Part shown: positions 25,036 through 36,280 of the stretch, one piece after another | How positions within the stretch are numbered: position 1 is the stretch's first letter | Layout: every line of letters begins with the position of its first letter | Assembly (NCBI GenBank): GCA_020091685.1 | Contig: CM034612.1 | Location: 27,954,655 to 28,018,654, forward strand | Source of the DNA: Lutjanus erythropterus | Lineage: Eukaryota > Chordata > Actinopteri > Lutjaniformes > Lutjanidae | Direction: 5' to 3' | DNA: 64,000 nucleotides | The notes under the pieces: model-generated | The model's database searches: none | What the model saw: the letters and a program-made list of their open reading frames with translations, nothing else | Told to the model about the DNA's origin: nothing | Position numbers and translations under genes: made by a program

Positions 25036-28000
25036 GCTCACCATATGTACTCAGTGGGTTTGTATGTTAGTGTGAGGTGCAGACAGAGAGAGCTGTCTTA
25101 ACATGTGTGTGTGCTGACATGTGTAATGACATTAAACATGTGTATGGAGCATGGATGTCATTTCCATACATACAAGTATATCAATGTTTATGGATCAATG
25201 TCGTAGGCACCAAGAATAAAAGGGACTACAAATGAGACCTGAGTCTTACATCCTCTAATGTCTCCAGCAATTGAACGAGATATAGACCAGCAACCTCTTT
25301 GCAGTGCTGCCATTGCTGCAGTGACACATCATTGTGTGTGTCACTCATGTCTGCTGGTTGTTTTTTTTTCTCATGGTTTCAGTTAAATTGACCAGTCTCG
25401 TCTCGTCAGTCTTAATTTGGATATGATGTGATATGATCGCAGCATCTTCTTCTCTGTAGGGCAACTAAAGCCAGGCGGAGCTTTACTGCCACCCGCCAAA
25501 ACATCTACTGGCTTGTTTAATCATTTGTGTTCAATGTCACTTCATTCAACATGAACGTCCTTTTAATTGTATTTGCTTTTGTTTGCCCTCTGTTTCTTGG
25601 GAGGTTAAAAATACACCATAATCTTATAATCACCTGATGCTGATTCTATATTTTTTCCTATGGGTTAATGAACTTAATAATTTATTTGGAAAATCATGTA
25701 GCTGTTAATGTGAACAGTCAGGTACATTGAAATTCAGAACGGTTTGCATTTTCGTGCCATTCGTTCAGTCTCAGTCTTTGAGCTCAAAAGTCTGTAAGAG
25801 TTTTAGCCATATTTATCCACCTCATCCTTATTTTCTAGTCTCATATTGGTCCGTTCAGAATCCAGCAGACTGATTTTAGTCTAAAAGAGTACTGAAAGAA
25901 GTGTGTAGCACTAGTGGCATCTACTAGCGCTCACCTCACCCTTCCAAGTATGTAGGAGAGGTTACAGTGGCTGTGAAACTCCTACAAAACACAGAGTCAT
26001 ACTGGAGAAACATGGTGGTGCAACATGGTGGCCTCCATGGACGAGAAGCCGCTCCCTGTTTGGCCCATTCTAAGATACAGCAGTTCTTATTTTCATTCAT
26101 TATTATACACTAATGAAAACATGCTATGAGTATTATACTCCATTTCTGCCAAAAATGTTAATGCTGTGTACTATGAATTTGTGTGCAGTGATTAATAAGT
26201 TGAATACACAGTTTATTGATTTAACAGAACAATTTATTAAATGATATGTGCCCCATGATACCTGCTGGCTTCACAGAAACATGTCTGGTTCTGAGAGTAA
26301 TAAAATACCAACACAGACACAAACCTTGTCCATTAAAAGCACACTGTGTCAACATGTTTCATTCCATTTCAAGCATTTCTCATATTTATTCTTCAATAGT
26401 TCCTGAGCAGATTTTGATCCAGGCCTTTTTTTTCCTGCAGCTACAGTAGTCTGATGTCTTGACCTTGTTAGGTCTGTTTCTCCATTACATATTCACAAGA
26501 TTCAACTCCAGTCATTTTACAGGCACACTCTAATTCAATAGTATGTACATAGCTTTGATTTGCATTCATTACTCAGAGGTCCAAAGAAAAAAATTGTTAT
26601 TGTGTTGTGCTGATCGATAAGTCCCTGAATTTTACATTTGAAATGCAGCAAAATGCATTTTAGCTGTTTGTGAGAATGTAGGGATTAGAATATCCATTTT
26701 TTTCATGTTGACTAGAGATTTACCCAATATAATCCAACACGTCACTTTTTAACATTAACATCATCTTGTAGCCTACCTGATATCAAACTCATTTATTTCA
26801 CTATAAAGATATACCATCATTTATAATGCAATCTAAGATATTGTTGTTGTATTGTTTACAAGAGTGAGCAGGTAGACTACAAATTATCACATGATTACCA
26901 CAGATGGAAATAACTGAAAAAAATAATAATAAAGGTAGTGTTGATAAGGAAATATTTTTTCTTTTCAAATCAGAAGAAACCAATACCATGGTCTTAAAGG
27001 TACTATATGAAGCAATTTACATGTATCATGTATTGTAATATCACTTTTATATCAGTGTGAACAGATTGTAATGTAACTTAAAATGTGAGACCCTGACATT
27101 CTCAGTTGCCTGTAACAGCCTGTGGACCTTTTTTCCAGAAAAATCCAAAGGATACAACTTTTATGCGCACTCCGCGGCATAGGTGTAGGAAGGGCAATGC
27201 AGAGGGTGCTTCAGCACTGCCTACAGGCCAGAATAAACGTAGACCTTTTTGGAAATCTCTGATAAGAAAAATAATTTGAACAGTGTCTGTTTAAGTGCTT
27301 ATGGATGCATTATTCTGTTGTCAAGCATGAAGAATAAATAAATATTGTTTTCTACTGAAAATCCTGACAGGACTGCATGCTTTTATCATGATGTGATAGA
27401 GATTGTTTGGGTTCAGTTTTTATAGTGGTATGGCCAGAAACAAAAGAGTTTGTATTTATTTTTGGATCATTCCTAGGATCATGTTTATGTTGCAATGTTA
27501 AGATTAAAAGGCATCAATTTTGTTCCCAGATTGTGAGCAATTATTTCTACAACTGAAATAAGCCTTAAAATGAAAAGAACATGCAGTTAAACTAGACCAC
27601 AATTAGATTTTACTTTCATTTAACTGCAGATGGTGATTGTTTGGATTATTGTGATGACAACTAAAATCAAGCATGGTGACCATCCATTTGGAAAAATTAA
27701 TGCATGTCAAAGGAGTCATCATGTGCTCTTAGCAGGATAGCTGAACTGCTGTCTTCATATTATATTTTGCAGATAACATACGGTCTGTTTTCTTTGAGGA
27801 TTACACTACATGATTCCAAAACTGTCATTTGTTTTAATGGAGAACCCTTCATTGATTGAGTGCCTAAGTCACACTGCTTCTGCTTCCTAAAAATATGAAA
27901 CGTAGTCAGTGGCGAGAGATACATAATTTTTTTTTTATCCTGTTTGAACTGTGCCACAAACTACACGTATCACATTTGTCAATTTAAAGGATAATTAAAT

Positions 28001-28979
28001 AATAATATATGAAATTTATAAATAAAGAAAAGAAAAATAAAATAAAGCAAAGTACAGAGGGACAGTCTCAGTTTGTCGTACATATGTTAAGTATGAGAGT
28101 GTGAAGAAACGTAATTGGAAAGACTACAAACCCAGAGGCTACGTAAGTGACATCATGATTTTCTCTATCCAAAAGCTAACGTTAGCCGCTGAAGCTATGA
28201 TGCCTGTGTGTTTTCACAACAACAATAACTCTGCATGGGATTCCCAAACTGTCGTTATCGTGTGTCATGGCAGGAAAAGGCCTGTGTTTAAGTGGATCTT
28301 GTTGTCAGGTCACTGGCTTTCCTTCATTGGACTACATTTGTTTGGTACTGAGCACCGCATACTGAGAACACCCCACAAGACCTGTCGCTTCTGCTCTGAC
28401 CCCGTCATCCAGCCGTCACCATCTGGCCCTTGTCAGAGTCGCTCAGATCCTCATGCTGCCCATTTTTCCTGCTACCAACACATCAACTACAACAACTGAC
28501 TGTTCATTTGCTGCCTAATATATCCCACCTCTTGACATGTGCCATTGTAGTAAGATGATCAATGTTAATCACTTTACCTTTCAGGGGTTTTAACTCTGTG
28601 GTTGATCAGTGTATATAGGAAAGTTAGAGCGACTTATTTCTCTGAATCAGTGAACATAGTCAATAGAACAACCTCAACAACAGAATACTTCTCAAGTATT
28701 TGATTGAAGTCATTTCATTTAGATGGAGATAAACTTGTCCGTGATTGGTTTTATAACATATTGTCTTTGATTCACAATGTTAAATTTTTGCTGATCTTTT
28801 TCAATGAAATAACACAAATTATATGTGAATATTGAGTGTTTCCAAAAGGTAAAGCTGGAGCTTCTCTCTGATTGCTGTTTCCATCTTCCACTTGCCACTG
28901 GCCACTGTCTTTTATTTCCTGTTCAGAGTCACAGAGAATGAGACAGCCTATTACCATAGTCCCAGCTCTTTGACTGCTA
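25036..28979. other. Intergenic, AT-rich, no gene recognised
   Basis: Nearly 4 kb with only short chance frames. The longest, 28101-28499 on + (132 residues), begins in low-complexity sequence and shows no domain I know. A segment starting near 26996 (TAAAGGTACTATATGAAGCA) looks like the end of a dispersed repeat. Confidence 0.45.
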
Positions 28980-29335
28980 CTGTTCTCGTTTTATATTCTG
29001 ACTAAATGAATAGGCGCTTGAATTAAGTAATCTCCATTAACTCTCAGTGGAGTAATAAGAAGGGTCAATACTCTTTGGCCCAGCTATTCTTTAGATTTGG
29101 AGGGCTCCCTTCTGACCTATTACCGAAGGTGATTCTCCAGACTTTTTGAGGAGAGATGGCTCTGGAACTTAGTTCTGCCACTTCTCTTTCTGCCAAAAGA
29201 CAAAATTGGCCTGCGGGGGAGAGGAAAAGTTGTCATTAAAATTACGTATCCCTTGACCCCACTTGAAGGTCGTATACTGGCAGCAATTACTGAGTGTGTC
29301 TTTAAGGAGAGGCTTTGCTGGTCGTTAGTGTAGAC
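28980..29335. promoter_or_regulatory. Candidate conserved non-coding element
   Basis: The block from GCGCTTGAATTAAGTAATCT through TCTGACCTATTACCGAAGGT has high complexity with homeodomain-like TAAT words and no repeats. It ends at a GT microsatellite. Its appearance matches deeply conserved elements near developmental genes, but no alignment was possible. Confidence 0.35.
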
Positions 29336-29365
29336 AGTCCCCTGGCTTATCCCCCTGGGGGAGAA

Positions 29366-29368
29366 GTG

Positions 29369-29411
<43 letters not shown>
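29366..29411. repeat. (TG)n microsatellite
   Basis: TG run of about 22 repeats with one early interruption (TGTGCG). Confidence 0.95.
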
Positions 29412-29856
29412 CAGAGAGACAGAGAGTGAGGGGCTGAAGGACCACAGTGTAGTATCCAATCCTTAAGCCCCTGGATGGCCTATGAGGACACTACTATAGG
29501 AGGAGAATGATAGCAGTGAGGGACTGGAGTGTCCTCTAGTAAATGTCAACGTCCTCAGTGAGAAGAGTCTCTGAGAAGGACACAGATCTGATGGGACAAA
29601 CACTCACATCTGGTAATCGTGACAGCATGATTTCAATATTCTGTATTCTCTCAACCTACAGCCAAGTCACGAAAACCGTCACATCAGCTGTTTAAAACAC
29701 CTGCTGTCTGTGAGGGGTTTCTCTGGAAATTCCTATGAGTCATGTCTTTAACATTTGGAGGATGTTGGGATAAATTAGATTAAAATGACCTGGGTAGAAA
29801 AGATGAATAGCCAACAAAGAAAACTTACAGGAAACGCATAGTGTAATAATATACAT
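29412..29856. other. Intergenic, no gene recognised
   Basis: Unassigned sequence between the TG run and the next transposon. Confidence 0.45.
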
Positions 29857-31082
29857 CAGCATTTCCCAAACGTAGGGTCGCACAGAGGTGCAAATAGACA
29901 GTGCAGTCTGTTGCACTGGGGTAGGGGGCATAGAAGGAGTGGGCAATCCAATAACGTGCTGGACAGGAAACAGGCCCTTACCAGTGATTACAACTGCCAC
30001 CTCAGAAATGTGCCTGTAGTAAAAGAAAATTGTGCCATTTGCTATATATTAGAGCTGCAATGATTAATCAAGTAATTGATTATTAATTGATCATCAAATT
30101 AATTGCCAACTATTTTTTAAGAACAAATTTCCAAATTCTCTGACTTCATCTTCTTAAATATGAATATTTTCTGGTTTCTCGTCATCTTGGACTTTGTCAT
30201 ATACAGACATGCAATGATGATTTCTGGGCATGTATGTTGTTGTTGTCCAGTGTCAAGTCTCTATTTGATCATGTGACAAGATGGTACATAAACTGTAGCT
30301 GTAACTGTAGCCCTTCATAACTAGTAACTACTGTGCACTGGGGCCCATCATAGATACCTTACACCACTAAGGTCATAACCCAAGATAGGCCACACACGTT
30401 TTTATTGGGTCACCAGTTGGCAGAGTAAGATGCATTCTGTATTTCCTCAAATAGTGACAGTCAGCATGGAATGAGACAAAAAAAACAGTTCTTGGTGATA
30501 TTAACCCTTAAATGGCATTGAACACAGGGCACAAGAATGTTTAAACACAGTAAAACACAACTGGTATCAATAAATATAACAGTCACTTTACTAATGTTTA
30601 AAACTATAAACCAGCACAAAAATGAGAATTAGGCTACCATCACAAACCACCATGTGAAACACTGACAAAAAGTAATATTTGCACTCTTAAACATAAAACA
30701 GCTCACTTGACAAGCTACTCAGTTCATGCATGGTAGGAAATGTGGGCTGTCGTGATAATATTTTAGTTCAAAACTTTGTTTTGATCAGCTCCTGTTTTCA
30801 CTGTTTAAAGTTGCTGCAATACACTGTTAATACAAACTCAACACTTCCTTTATCCTTTTCAGATTAAGAGCCCTCTACTTTTTCAGAGGACTGGGCAAGT
30901 TAGTTATGAGGTGGTGAGAACCTGAATATCACATTCTACAAATCTGATTACTGCTGAGATGTCCTTTTATAATGAAATAGATACATTTCATTTTCAAATT
31001 AATGGTTTGTTGTGTTTTTGGTCACCCTGAGACAATAAATTTCTCTTTTGAGTCTCAAGCTGAAAAAGTTTGGGAACCTCTG
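29857..31082. mobile_element. hAT-like DNA transposon remnant, 1.2 kb, with an inner repeat
   Basis: The left end CAGCATTTCCCAAACGTAGG pairs with the right end GTTTGGGAACCTCTG. Flanking 8-mers ATATACAT and CTATAGAT agree at 6 of 8 positions, consistent with an old hAT target duplication. No transposase frame survives. Within it, about 30050-30215 (GAGCTGCAATGATTAATCAA onward) belongs to a different family also seen at 41290-41405 and 52112-52456, so this looks like a nested insertion. Confidence 0.7.
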
Positions 31083-31321
31083 CTATAGATCAGACAGAAC
31101 CAGCTATCTTCTGGGTGATGCAGAACAAAAAAACACAAAGAAATGCTAAGTATGGAAAAAATACACACAGAGGCTACAGGTTATGTATTTACACTGTTAT
31201 CTCACTGTTGTCATGTGAAAAGCAGTGGCGGAAGTAATAAAATATACTTACTAGTGCAATACATGTGTTGAATTTTGACAAACTTAGCATGAGCATCTCC
31301 ATTTACTTCTTCCCGAAAACA
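31083..31321. other. Unassigned spacer
   Basis: No feature seen. Confidence 0.4.
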
Positions 31322-31622
31322 TTAGGGCTGCACAATTGATTAAAATTTTTACTGAAAGTGGAATATGGCTTTCTGCAATTTTCAAACTGCAGGAAGTGCA
31401 ATATTTATTTTAGGGAAAATGTGTCAGAAAACTTCTAAACTAATCAATGTTGCAAGGCAGAGATGTCCTGCTCTGTAATTCTAATTATTTTTCTATTAAA
31501 ATAAGAATAATGATGTAAATCAATCTTACCTTTTACCTCAAGGATTGCAAATCACATCGCAATCACAGTCAGTCAAAATAATCACAATTAGATATTTTTC
31601 AAAATTGTTCAGCCAGTTGTAG
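31322..31622. mobile_element. MITE, GGGCTGCACAATTGATTAAA family
   Basis: It begins TAGGGCTGCACAATTGATTA and contains the later block CAAATCACATCGCAATCACA, followed by AAAATAATCACAATTAGATA. These match a widespread teleost MITE type whose copies carry a pair of AATCGCAA and ATTGC words. There is no coding capacity. The right boundary is approximate. Confidence 0.6.
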
Positions 31623-32408
31623 TTATTGGTTAGATTTAGTGCCAGAAAGTAACAGTGTTATTTTCCCTTGGTACACACAGGTCTGGACCTCCAAATTCAT
31701 CTAACATCATATTTTTTTCTATGTTTAGGTATTGTGCACCTTTCAAGCCATAACTAACTAAGAATATCAATAAAAGTCAAGGAATTTATTATTCATTATA
31801 CTTACAAAGTACTCAAATATTTCAGGAGAGGCTTCATTCTCATGTTATTGACATGACAGTTGGAGAAATAAGAAATTACCTCCAGATGATAGAAGCATTG
31901 AAATCAGAAATACCATTAACAAATGATCAAGTCCTGATTCTATTGTCTGACTCTGATACAATGTGAAGGGGTAATGTGGAAATATCATTGTAAGATACCT
32001 TTTAAAATCATCTCTGTTCAAAAAAAAAGTGATTCTCTTTAGATGCTTGTAGATGTTATTGTGGTTCAAGTATGAAATGTATGGCAACTATATGTGTTTT
32101 CTGACCTCAGTGTCCTGACATGTTCAGGAGCTGCTGAACATAACTAACCATAGCAAAATAATAGTGCATAAAACATAAAGCATATTTCTTCACTTTAAAT
32201 ATTCGAAAAAAAACAACAAAAATTGGCTTTATTTTTTTAAAAATAGGACACCACGTTCAGTTGTGAGAGTGAAGCTGCATGTTATCTGTACTTCACCAGG
32301 CACATTTATACTGCATTTATACTGGTTTTCAAGGTTACGGGGTTCATTTATTTAATATTTTATAACACAGGCTTGAATAACAAGATACTGGTTGTAGTTC
32401 CCTTTATG
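31623..32408. other. Intergenic, no gene recognised
   Basis: AT-rich, nothing supported. Confidence 0.45.
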
Positions 32409-32610
32409 CTACTCACAAAAACAAGAAAATATTACATACAGTAAATGGGTGAATAAATAATAAGTCAGAAAAATAAAAGTATTTTTCATGAGTGCTGAGG
32501 ATGAGTTGAAGAGTCTTACACTCTGAGGGACGAAGCTGCTCTGTAGTCTGGTAGTACGGCAGCAGATACTTCTGTATCTCTTCCCAGAGGGCGACACTGT
32601 GGTCAACGCT
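32409..32610 (-). mobile_element. LINE ORF2 3'-terminal fragment
   Basis: On the minus strand, about 32494-32590 translates to SGKRYRSICCRTTRLQSSFV followed by PQSVRLFN. This is the conserved C-terminal phrase of fish LINE reverse transcriptases, where LPxGxRYRS and PxAIxLLN-type wording is usual. Only this end is present, a typical 5'-truncated insertion. The adjoining sequence to about 32830 carries AATCGATTAGTGGAAAAATT, repeated near 32815, from another MITE. Confidence 0.75.
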
Positions 32611-33370
32611 GCTTCCCACTACCGCTCTGACAGCAGCTAATCGATTAGTGGAAAAATTATTGCCAGATAGATCACTAGGTGGATCACATGACGTACATCT
32701 GTGCGCTCCACCCGTTTTCACATGTTTGAACCTCTTTTTCAATTGACAAGATTTTGACAGGATTAATTACTTGATTTTAATTATTTTCTGACATTTTATG
32801 GACCAAACAACTAATTGATTAGTGGAAAAACTATTGCCAGATTGATCACAAATTGAAAAATAGGTCCAAACATGTGAAAACAGGTGGAGTGCACGGACAT
32901 ATGTATTTTGATTTGTGTCATGATGGTTTGTCATTTTTAAAAAGTGGGCCCCCACAAAAAAGGTTTGGGAAAGACTCATTTAGATGACTAAATAGCACTA
33001 CAGACCAGAGTCCCTTTAAACACCTGCATGTGCTTCCTAATACAAAGGATGCATGTAATGATGTACTGTCACCAACACACTTGAAGATATCTGTCCTCCA
33101 GTCAGGAGCTGCAGGCCTGGTACAAGTGCTACACTCTCACATGCTTATGTGTGCTGTTGTGGAAAACACACACACAGATGGAGGAACATTTCAATCTGGG
33201 TCATGTATCCAGACATCCAGAAAGATGATGTGCAGCACATCTGTGACAACATAAAGCTGCAAGAACATTTTATCCAACAGCACTTGCTCAGAAAACACCT
33301 GATTACACCCCATCACAAACAGTTTTTATACATCAGTGTGAAATTGGCTCCTTTTTAAAGTGCAAAAGCG
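32611..33370. other. Intergenic; MITE fragments at 32635-32980
   Basis: Two copies of a GATTAGTGGAAAAACTATTG-type word (near 32646 and 32819) and the phrase AAAGGTTTGGGAAAGACTC near 32960 (a hAT-like right end) indicate layered MITE debris. Ends cannot be resolved. 33000-33370 shows nothing. Confidence 0.4.
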
Positions 33371-33480
33371 TGACATTACCATCTCCCCAAGTGCTTTCTG
33401 TTTTAGCACTCCAGCTAATTAGATGGGTGATAGGAGTGGCACTGATTGACATTATAAAAGCTGCACAATCACTCCTCACC
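33371..33480. promoter_or_regulatory. Candidate conserved non-coding element upstream of lmo3 promoter region
   Basis: Contains ACTCCAGCTAATTAGATGGG and CACTGATTGACATTATAAAA, which are clear homeodomain and PBX-like words in a repeat-free context. It lies less than 1 kb from the candidate first exon. Inference only. Confidence 0.35.
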
Positions 33481-33489
33481 GGTTCCTAG

Positions 33490-33537
33490 TAACCCCCCTC
33501 CTCTCCTCCCCTCCCCTCCTCTCCCCTCTCTGCTCAA
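33490..33537. repeat. Polypyrimidine tract
   Basis: About 45 bases of almost pure C/T (CCCCTCCTCTCCTCCCCTCC and onward). Long homopurine-homopyrimidine mirror-like tracts can form triplex DNA. Such tracts are frequent near vertebrate promoters. Confidence 0.85.
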
Positions 33538-33836
33538 AGTTGCCATCAGAGGAATTATTTAAGATAAAAGACACTATGGAAAAAAAAAGATTATCCCTTG
33601 ACAGATATTATCATTACAAGCCTTTATGGAAAGTGCTAACTTACTTTTTTCTCTTCTCTTTCTCCATCTGTGCCACTCACTCCGTCTCTGTCTCCGTCTC
33701 CCAGCGGAGAGAAAAAGGCAAGGAGACAGAGAGGAGGAATAGAGGAGTGAGTGAGCTCTGTCAATTGGAGTGAGTGCACTGCTAAGTCTGGCTACACTAC
33801 AAAGGTTAGCAGATCTGACTGTCAATAGTGTCTTGT

Positions 33837-33907
33837 GGGTGGGAGGGGGAGGAGGGAGGAGACATGGAGGTGAGGTGGTGGAGGGAGGTGGGTGGGGAGG
33901 TGGGGGG
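33837..33907 (+). promoter_or_regulatory. Two adjacent G-quadruplex motifs
   Basis: 33837-33856 reads GGGTGGGAGGGGGAGGAGGG, four G-runs of at least three with loops of one to four bases. A second motif spans 33883-33907 with runs of 3, 3, 4 and 6 G. They lie about 280-350 bp before the TATA-like box at 34188. The motif fit is direct. Folding and any effect on transcription are inference. Confidence 0.75.
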
Positions 33908-33949
33908 CGGTCGCTTTGAGAGAAAGAGATACTTTGATATTTCGGAATG

Positions 33950-34130
33950 TTAGAAGGGTGAATGTGGAGAACTGGAGGTTGGGGATCTAATTACCGGGCC
34001 ATAATTGGGGGCTGGGGAATAGGTTGCCGTCCTCTCAACTCGCTGCAGATCAATTATGTTAAGAGAACATCTGTAAGTAGAGCTTAATGAGGTCCATTAG
34101 AGCAACATGCGCTGCCTTCCCTAACGGTGC
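33950..34130. promoter_or_regulatory. Candidate conserved core promoter-proximal element
   Basis: A repeat-free block with GATCTAATTACCGGGCCATA, ATTGGGGGCTGGGGAATAGG and CAGATCAATTATGTTAAGAG. The TAATTA and CCATAATTG words are homeodomain/LIM-HD-type sites. It sits directly upstream of the candidate transcription start. It resembles conserved promoter-proximal sequence, unverified. Confidence 0.4.
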
Positions 34131-34187
34131 TTGTCAGCTTCTTGGATGAGCTGGAGTGTGCTGCTGACTGGGGACCTGGTGGAGGGG

Positions 34188-34197
34188 CTTAAATAGG
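34188..34197 (+). promoter_or_regulatory. TATA-like box before candidate lmo3 exon 1a
   Basis: CTTAAATAGG stands where a TATA box would be for a start near 34218-34228. The sequence changes there into purine-rich, CpG-containing 5'UTR-like DNA. The match to TATAAA is imperfect, so a CpG-type dispersed start is also possible. Confidence 0.45.
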
Positions 34198-34219
34198 AGA
34201 GGAGCCGAGACTCTCCGCC

Positions 34220-34516
34220 GCTTTTCCCTGCCAGAGAACCAGAGACACACACGGAGACAGAGACAGACAGGGGGAGACAGAACCTGTGGACCTCCAGGAC
34301 GTCGGGGGAGCTGAGTTTACGGCGATCTCGCATCCGAAACAACTTGGGCAGAGACGCAACTGTTCTCCAACTCAAAGTTTTCTGCAGGCGAGCTGGAGAT
34401 GAAGACGCGCTGAGAAAGTTGTGGACACTTTGATTCAAAGACAAGAGGACAGAGAGGACAGACAGCGCTGCAGCGACCTGAGCTTTTGTTTTGGGCTTTC
34501 CTGGCTCTTCTTCAAG
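34220..34516 (+). ncRNA. lmo3: Candidate 5' non-coding exon 1a of lmo3 (5'UTR exon)
   Basis: This is an untranslated exon of a coding mRNA rather than an RNA gene. It ends at a strong splice donor, TTCTTCAAG|GTAGGTGC. The body is GA-rich and CpG-containing (GGAGACAGAGACAGACAGGG), typical of vertebrate 5'UTRs, and follows a TATA-like box by about 30 bp. The only in-exon ATG I see, 34399-34413, gives a four-codon upstream frame ending TGA. Joining to the acceptor at 46747 would place the LMO3 start ATG eight bases into exon 2. The start position is an estimate. The link to lmo3 rests on strand, position and the absence of any other gene. Confidence 0.5.
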
Positions 34517-34989
34517 GTAGGTGCATGTGTTTAATGCTTTGCGCCAAGCGACGGCCGTGCGTAAAAACAAAAACAAAACAAAAAAGTCGAACATAAACAG
34601 AGGCAGCGTCCAGCGACGGGCTCGATCCTCCATTAACAGAGAGGTCTGCTGGTTACACGAAGCCGCCGCCGGTGCGAGGATGTCGGATTTGGTCGGTACA
34701 GATCCCCGCCTCATTTCGGGGCGGATTGTTGAGGTCAGTCAGGTACAGACGTAGCGAGCCTCTCCCTCGTCCGTGTGCCCATGTATGACGGCTACACGGA
34801 TGAAGAGACCGTGTGACGGTCCTCTCCATCCTCCACCTCCACCGCCGCCTCCTGTCTCCATCTTCCATCCATTCACAGGGAGGATGGGTGAATAAGTGGC
34901 GGAACGCAGTGAGTGAAGGGAGGGTAGAAGGGCACCGGCAGCCTCACACACACCGACTACACACACACACTCTGCAGCAGCAAATTGCA
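34517..34989. other. GC-rich start of candidate lmo3 intron 1
   Basis: High CpG with CCTCCACCTCCACCGCCGCC-type sequence. A 197-codon minus-strand frame overlapping exon 1a (34121-34714) and other frames here are by-products of GC-rich sequence without stops. No domain was recognised. Confidence 0.5.
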
Positions 34990-35180
34990 TGATTACCGAG
35001 ATAGGCCGCCTTGAAATAATTCAATCCATGACAAAAGCTAATTACTGGCAGGTAATACCCTGTCAGCTTTAATGCAGCTCATCACTCATAACGGCGCGCC
35101 GAGCATTTTATGACCCATCTCATTATCGCTGCATTTTAGGCTGGAGCCGCATGCCAACTATTGACTTGTGTCTCCTCCTC
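34985..35180. promoter_or_regulatory. Candidate conserved non-coding element in intron 1
   Basis: One of the most enhancer-like stretches in the window. It is repeat-free, with TTGCATGATTACCGAGATAG, AAGCTAATTACTGGCAGGTA, GCTTTAATGCAGCTCATCAC and CTCATTATCGCTGCATTTTA. It packs several TAAT-type homeodomain sites and octamer-like ATGCA words into under 200 bp. The position, about 500 bp into the candidate first intron, supports a role in lmo3 control. Confidence 0.5.
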
Positions 35181-35339
35181 CCACAGCCTCCCCCCTCCCT
35201 CCCTTCCCTCTAGCAGAATATTTAAGGGAATAACTTAGACTTGTCAGGCTGCGTGTTGGAACACTGTGTGGTGTGTCTGTGTGGGGGCACCGAGCCCCAA
35301 CATGTGGGCCTCACCATGGCCTTGTCCAGTCCAGACAGG

Positions 35340-35960
35340 GGTGATACCCAGCTAGCAAAATGTGGTTCCCTAAACGTTCTGGGAACATTTGTTTTTGGTT
35401 ACTGTAACGTTTATTGAACGCTCCTGCCCAACCTTACCTAGATGTTAAAACAACTGAAATCTGCGTCCTTGTTGCATTCCCAGATTGTTTTGGGAGAGTT
35501 AGGTGCCTATTAACGTTCCCTAGATTTTAAAAACGTCAGTTTTTTCCTGTAAAAGGTTACTCAGCTATTTCAGGAAGGTTACATGAACATTCCTCTTTAC
35601 AGGAACAAGTTTTTCTGATGTAAAACTAACATTCTGGCTAATTCCCTGAACGTTCTGGGAGTATTTGTTGAATGTTCCCTTAACATTACTTACATGTTTC
35701 AAGAGGAAGTTTTACTACTGTAAAGTTAACATAAAAGTTACGACATGTAACATTCCGTGAAGGTTTCTTGAAAGTTTCAAGAGTATTAGATGTTAAAACA
35801 GACAGAAAACTAACACTGCGATTATGTTCCCACAATGTTCTGGGAAATGGGAAGGGAACTTGATTTGGGAACTCTACATTGAAAAAAAAAAAAAGCAAAA
35901 AATCGCACAACATCCTGAGAATGCTGTGGGAGGGTTATCTAAAACATTACAAGCAGGGAA
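35340..35960. repeat. Dispersed repeat built on the GTTCTGGGAACATT motif
   Basis: Near-palindromic GAACGTTCTGGGAACATTTG words recur irregularly (around 35375, 35480, 35650, 35840 and 35920), each alternating with TTAACGTTCC-type phrases. The layout is a degenerate internal tandem repeat of about 100 bp or more per unit. I take it as a teleost mobile or satellite-like repeat with no coding capacity. Confidence 0.6.
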
Positions 35961-36280
35961 CCTCATGCCAATTTTACAAAAATGACCCCCCAAAAACATG
36001 ACTTCATCTTGTCATTAGAGCATTTGGGAATGTTGTGTTGTGTTTTAAAGTGTGTGGAGAGGTGATGTTCAGTGGAGATCTCACAGGCCACATGCATGTG
36101 AGCTCCTGGATGAAGAGCAAGCAGAGAAAGAGGGATCAGTGATTTATTTTGTTGTCCATAAGATTTACTTCCATTTTGTTTGCACTCTATAATTATTTTC
36201 TCAAATTAGTTTGTCACTGAACTGGCTGAAAAAACACCATAGCAACCAAAAGTACATGGTTGACTGACTAATTGTTGTAA
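35961..36280. other. Intron, unassigned
   Basis: No supported feature. Confidence 0.4.

Noticed and set aside
28101-28499. 132-codon plus-strand frame
   Set aside because: No recognisable family, no flanking splice signals I would trust, and the composition is like the surrounding intergenic DNA.
34121-34714. Longest reading frame in the window (197 codons, minus strand)
   Set aside because: It lies antisense across the candidate 5'UTR exon in GC-rich DNA, has low-complexity Ser/Leu-rich translation and no recognisable domain.
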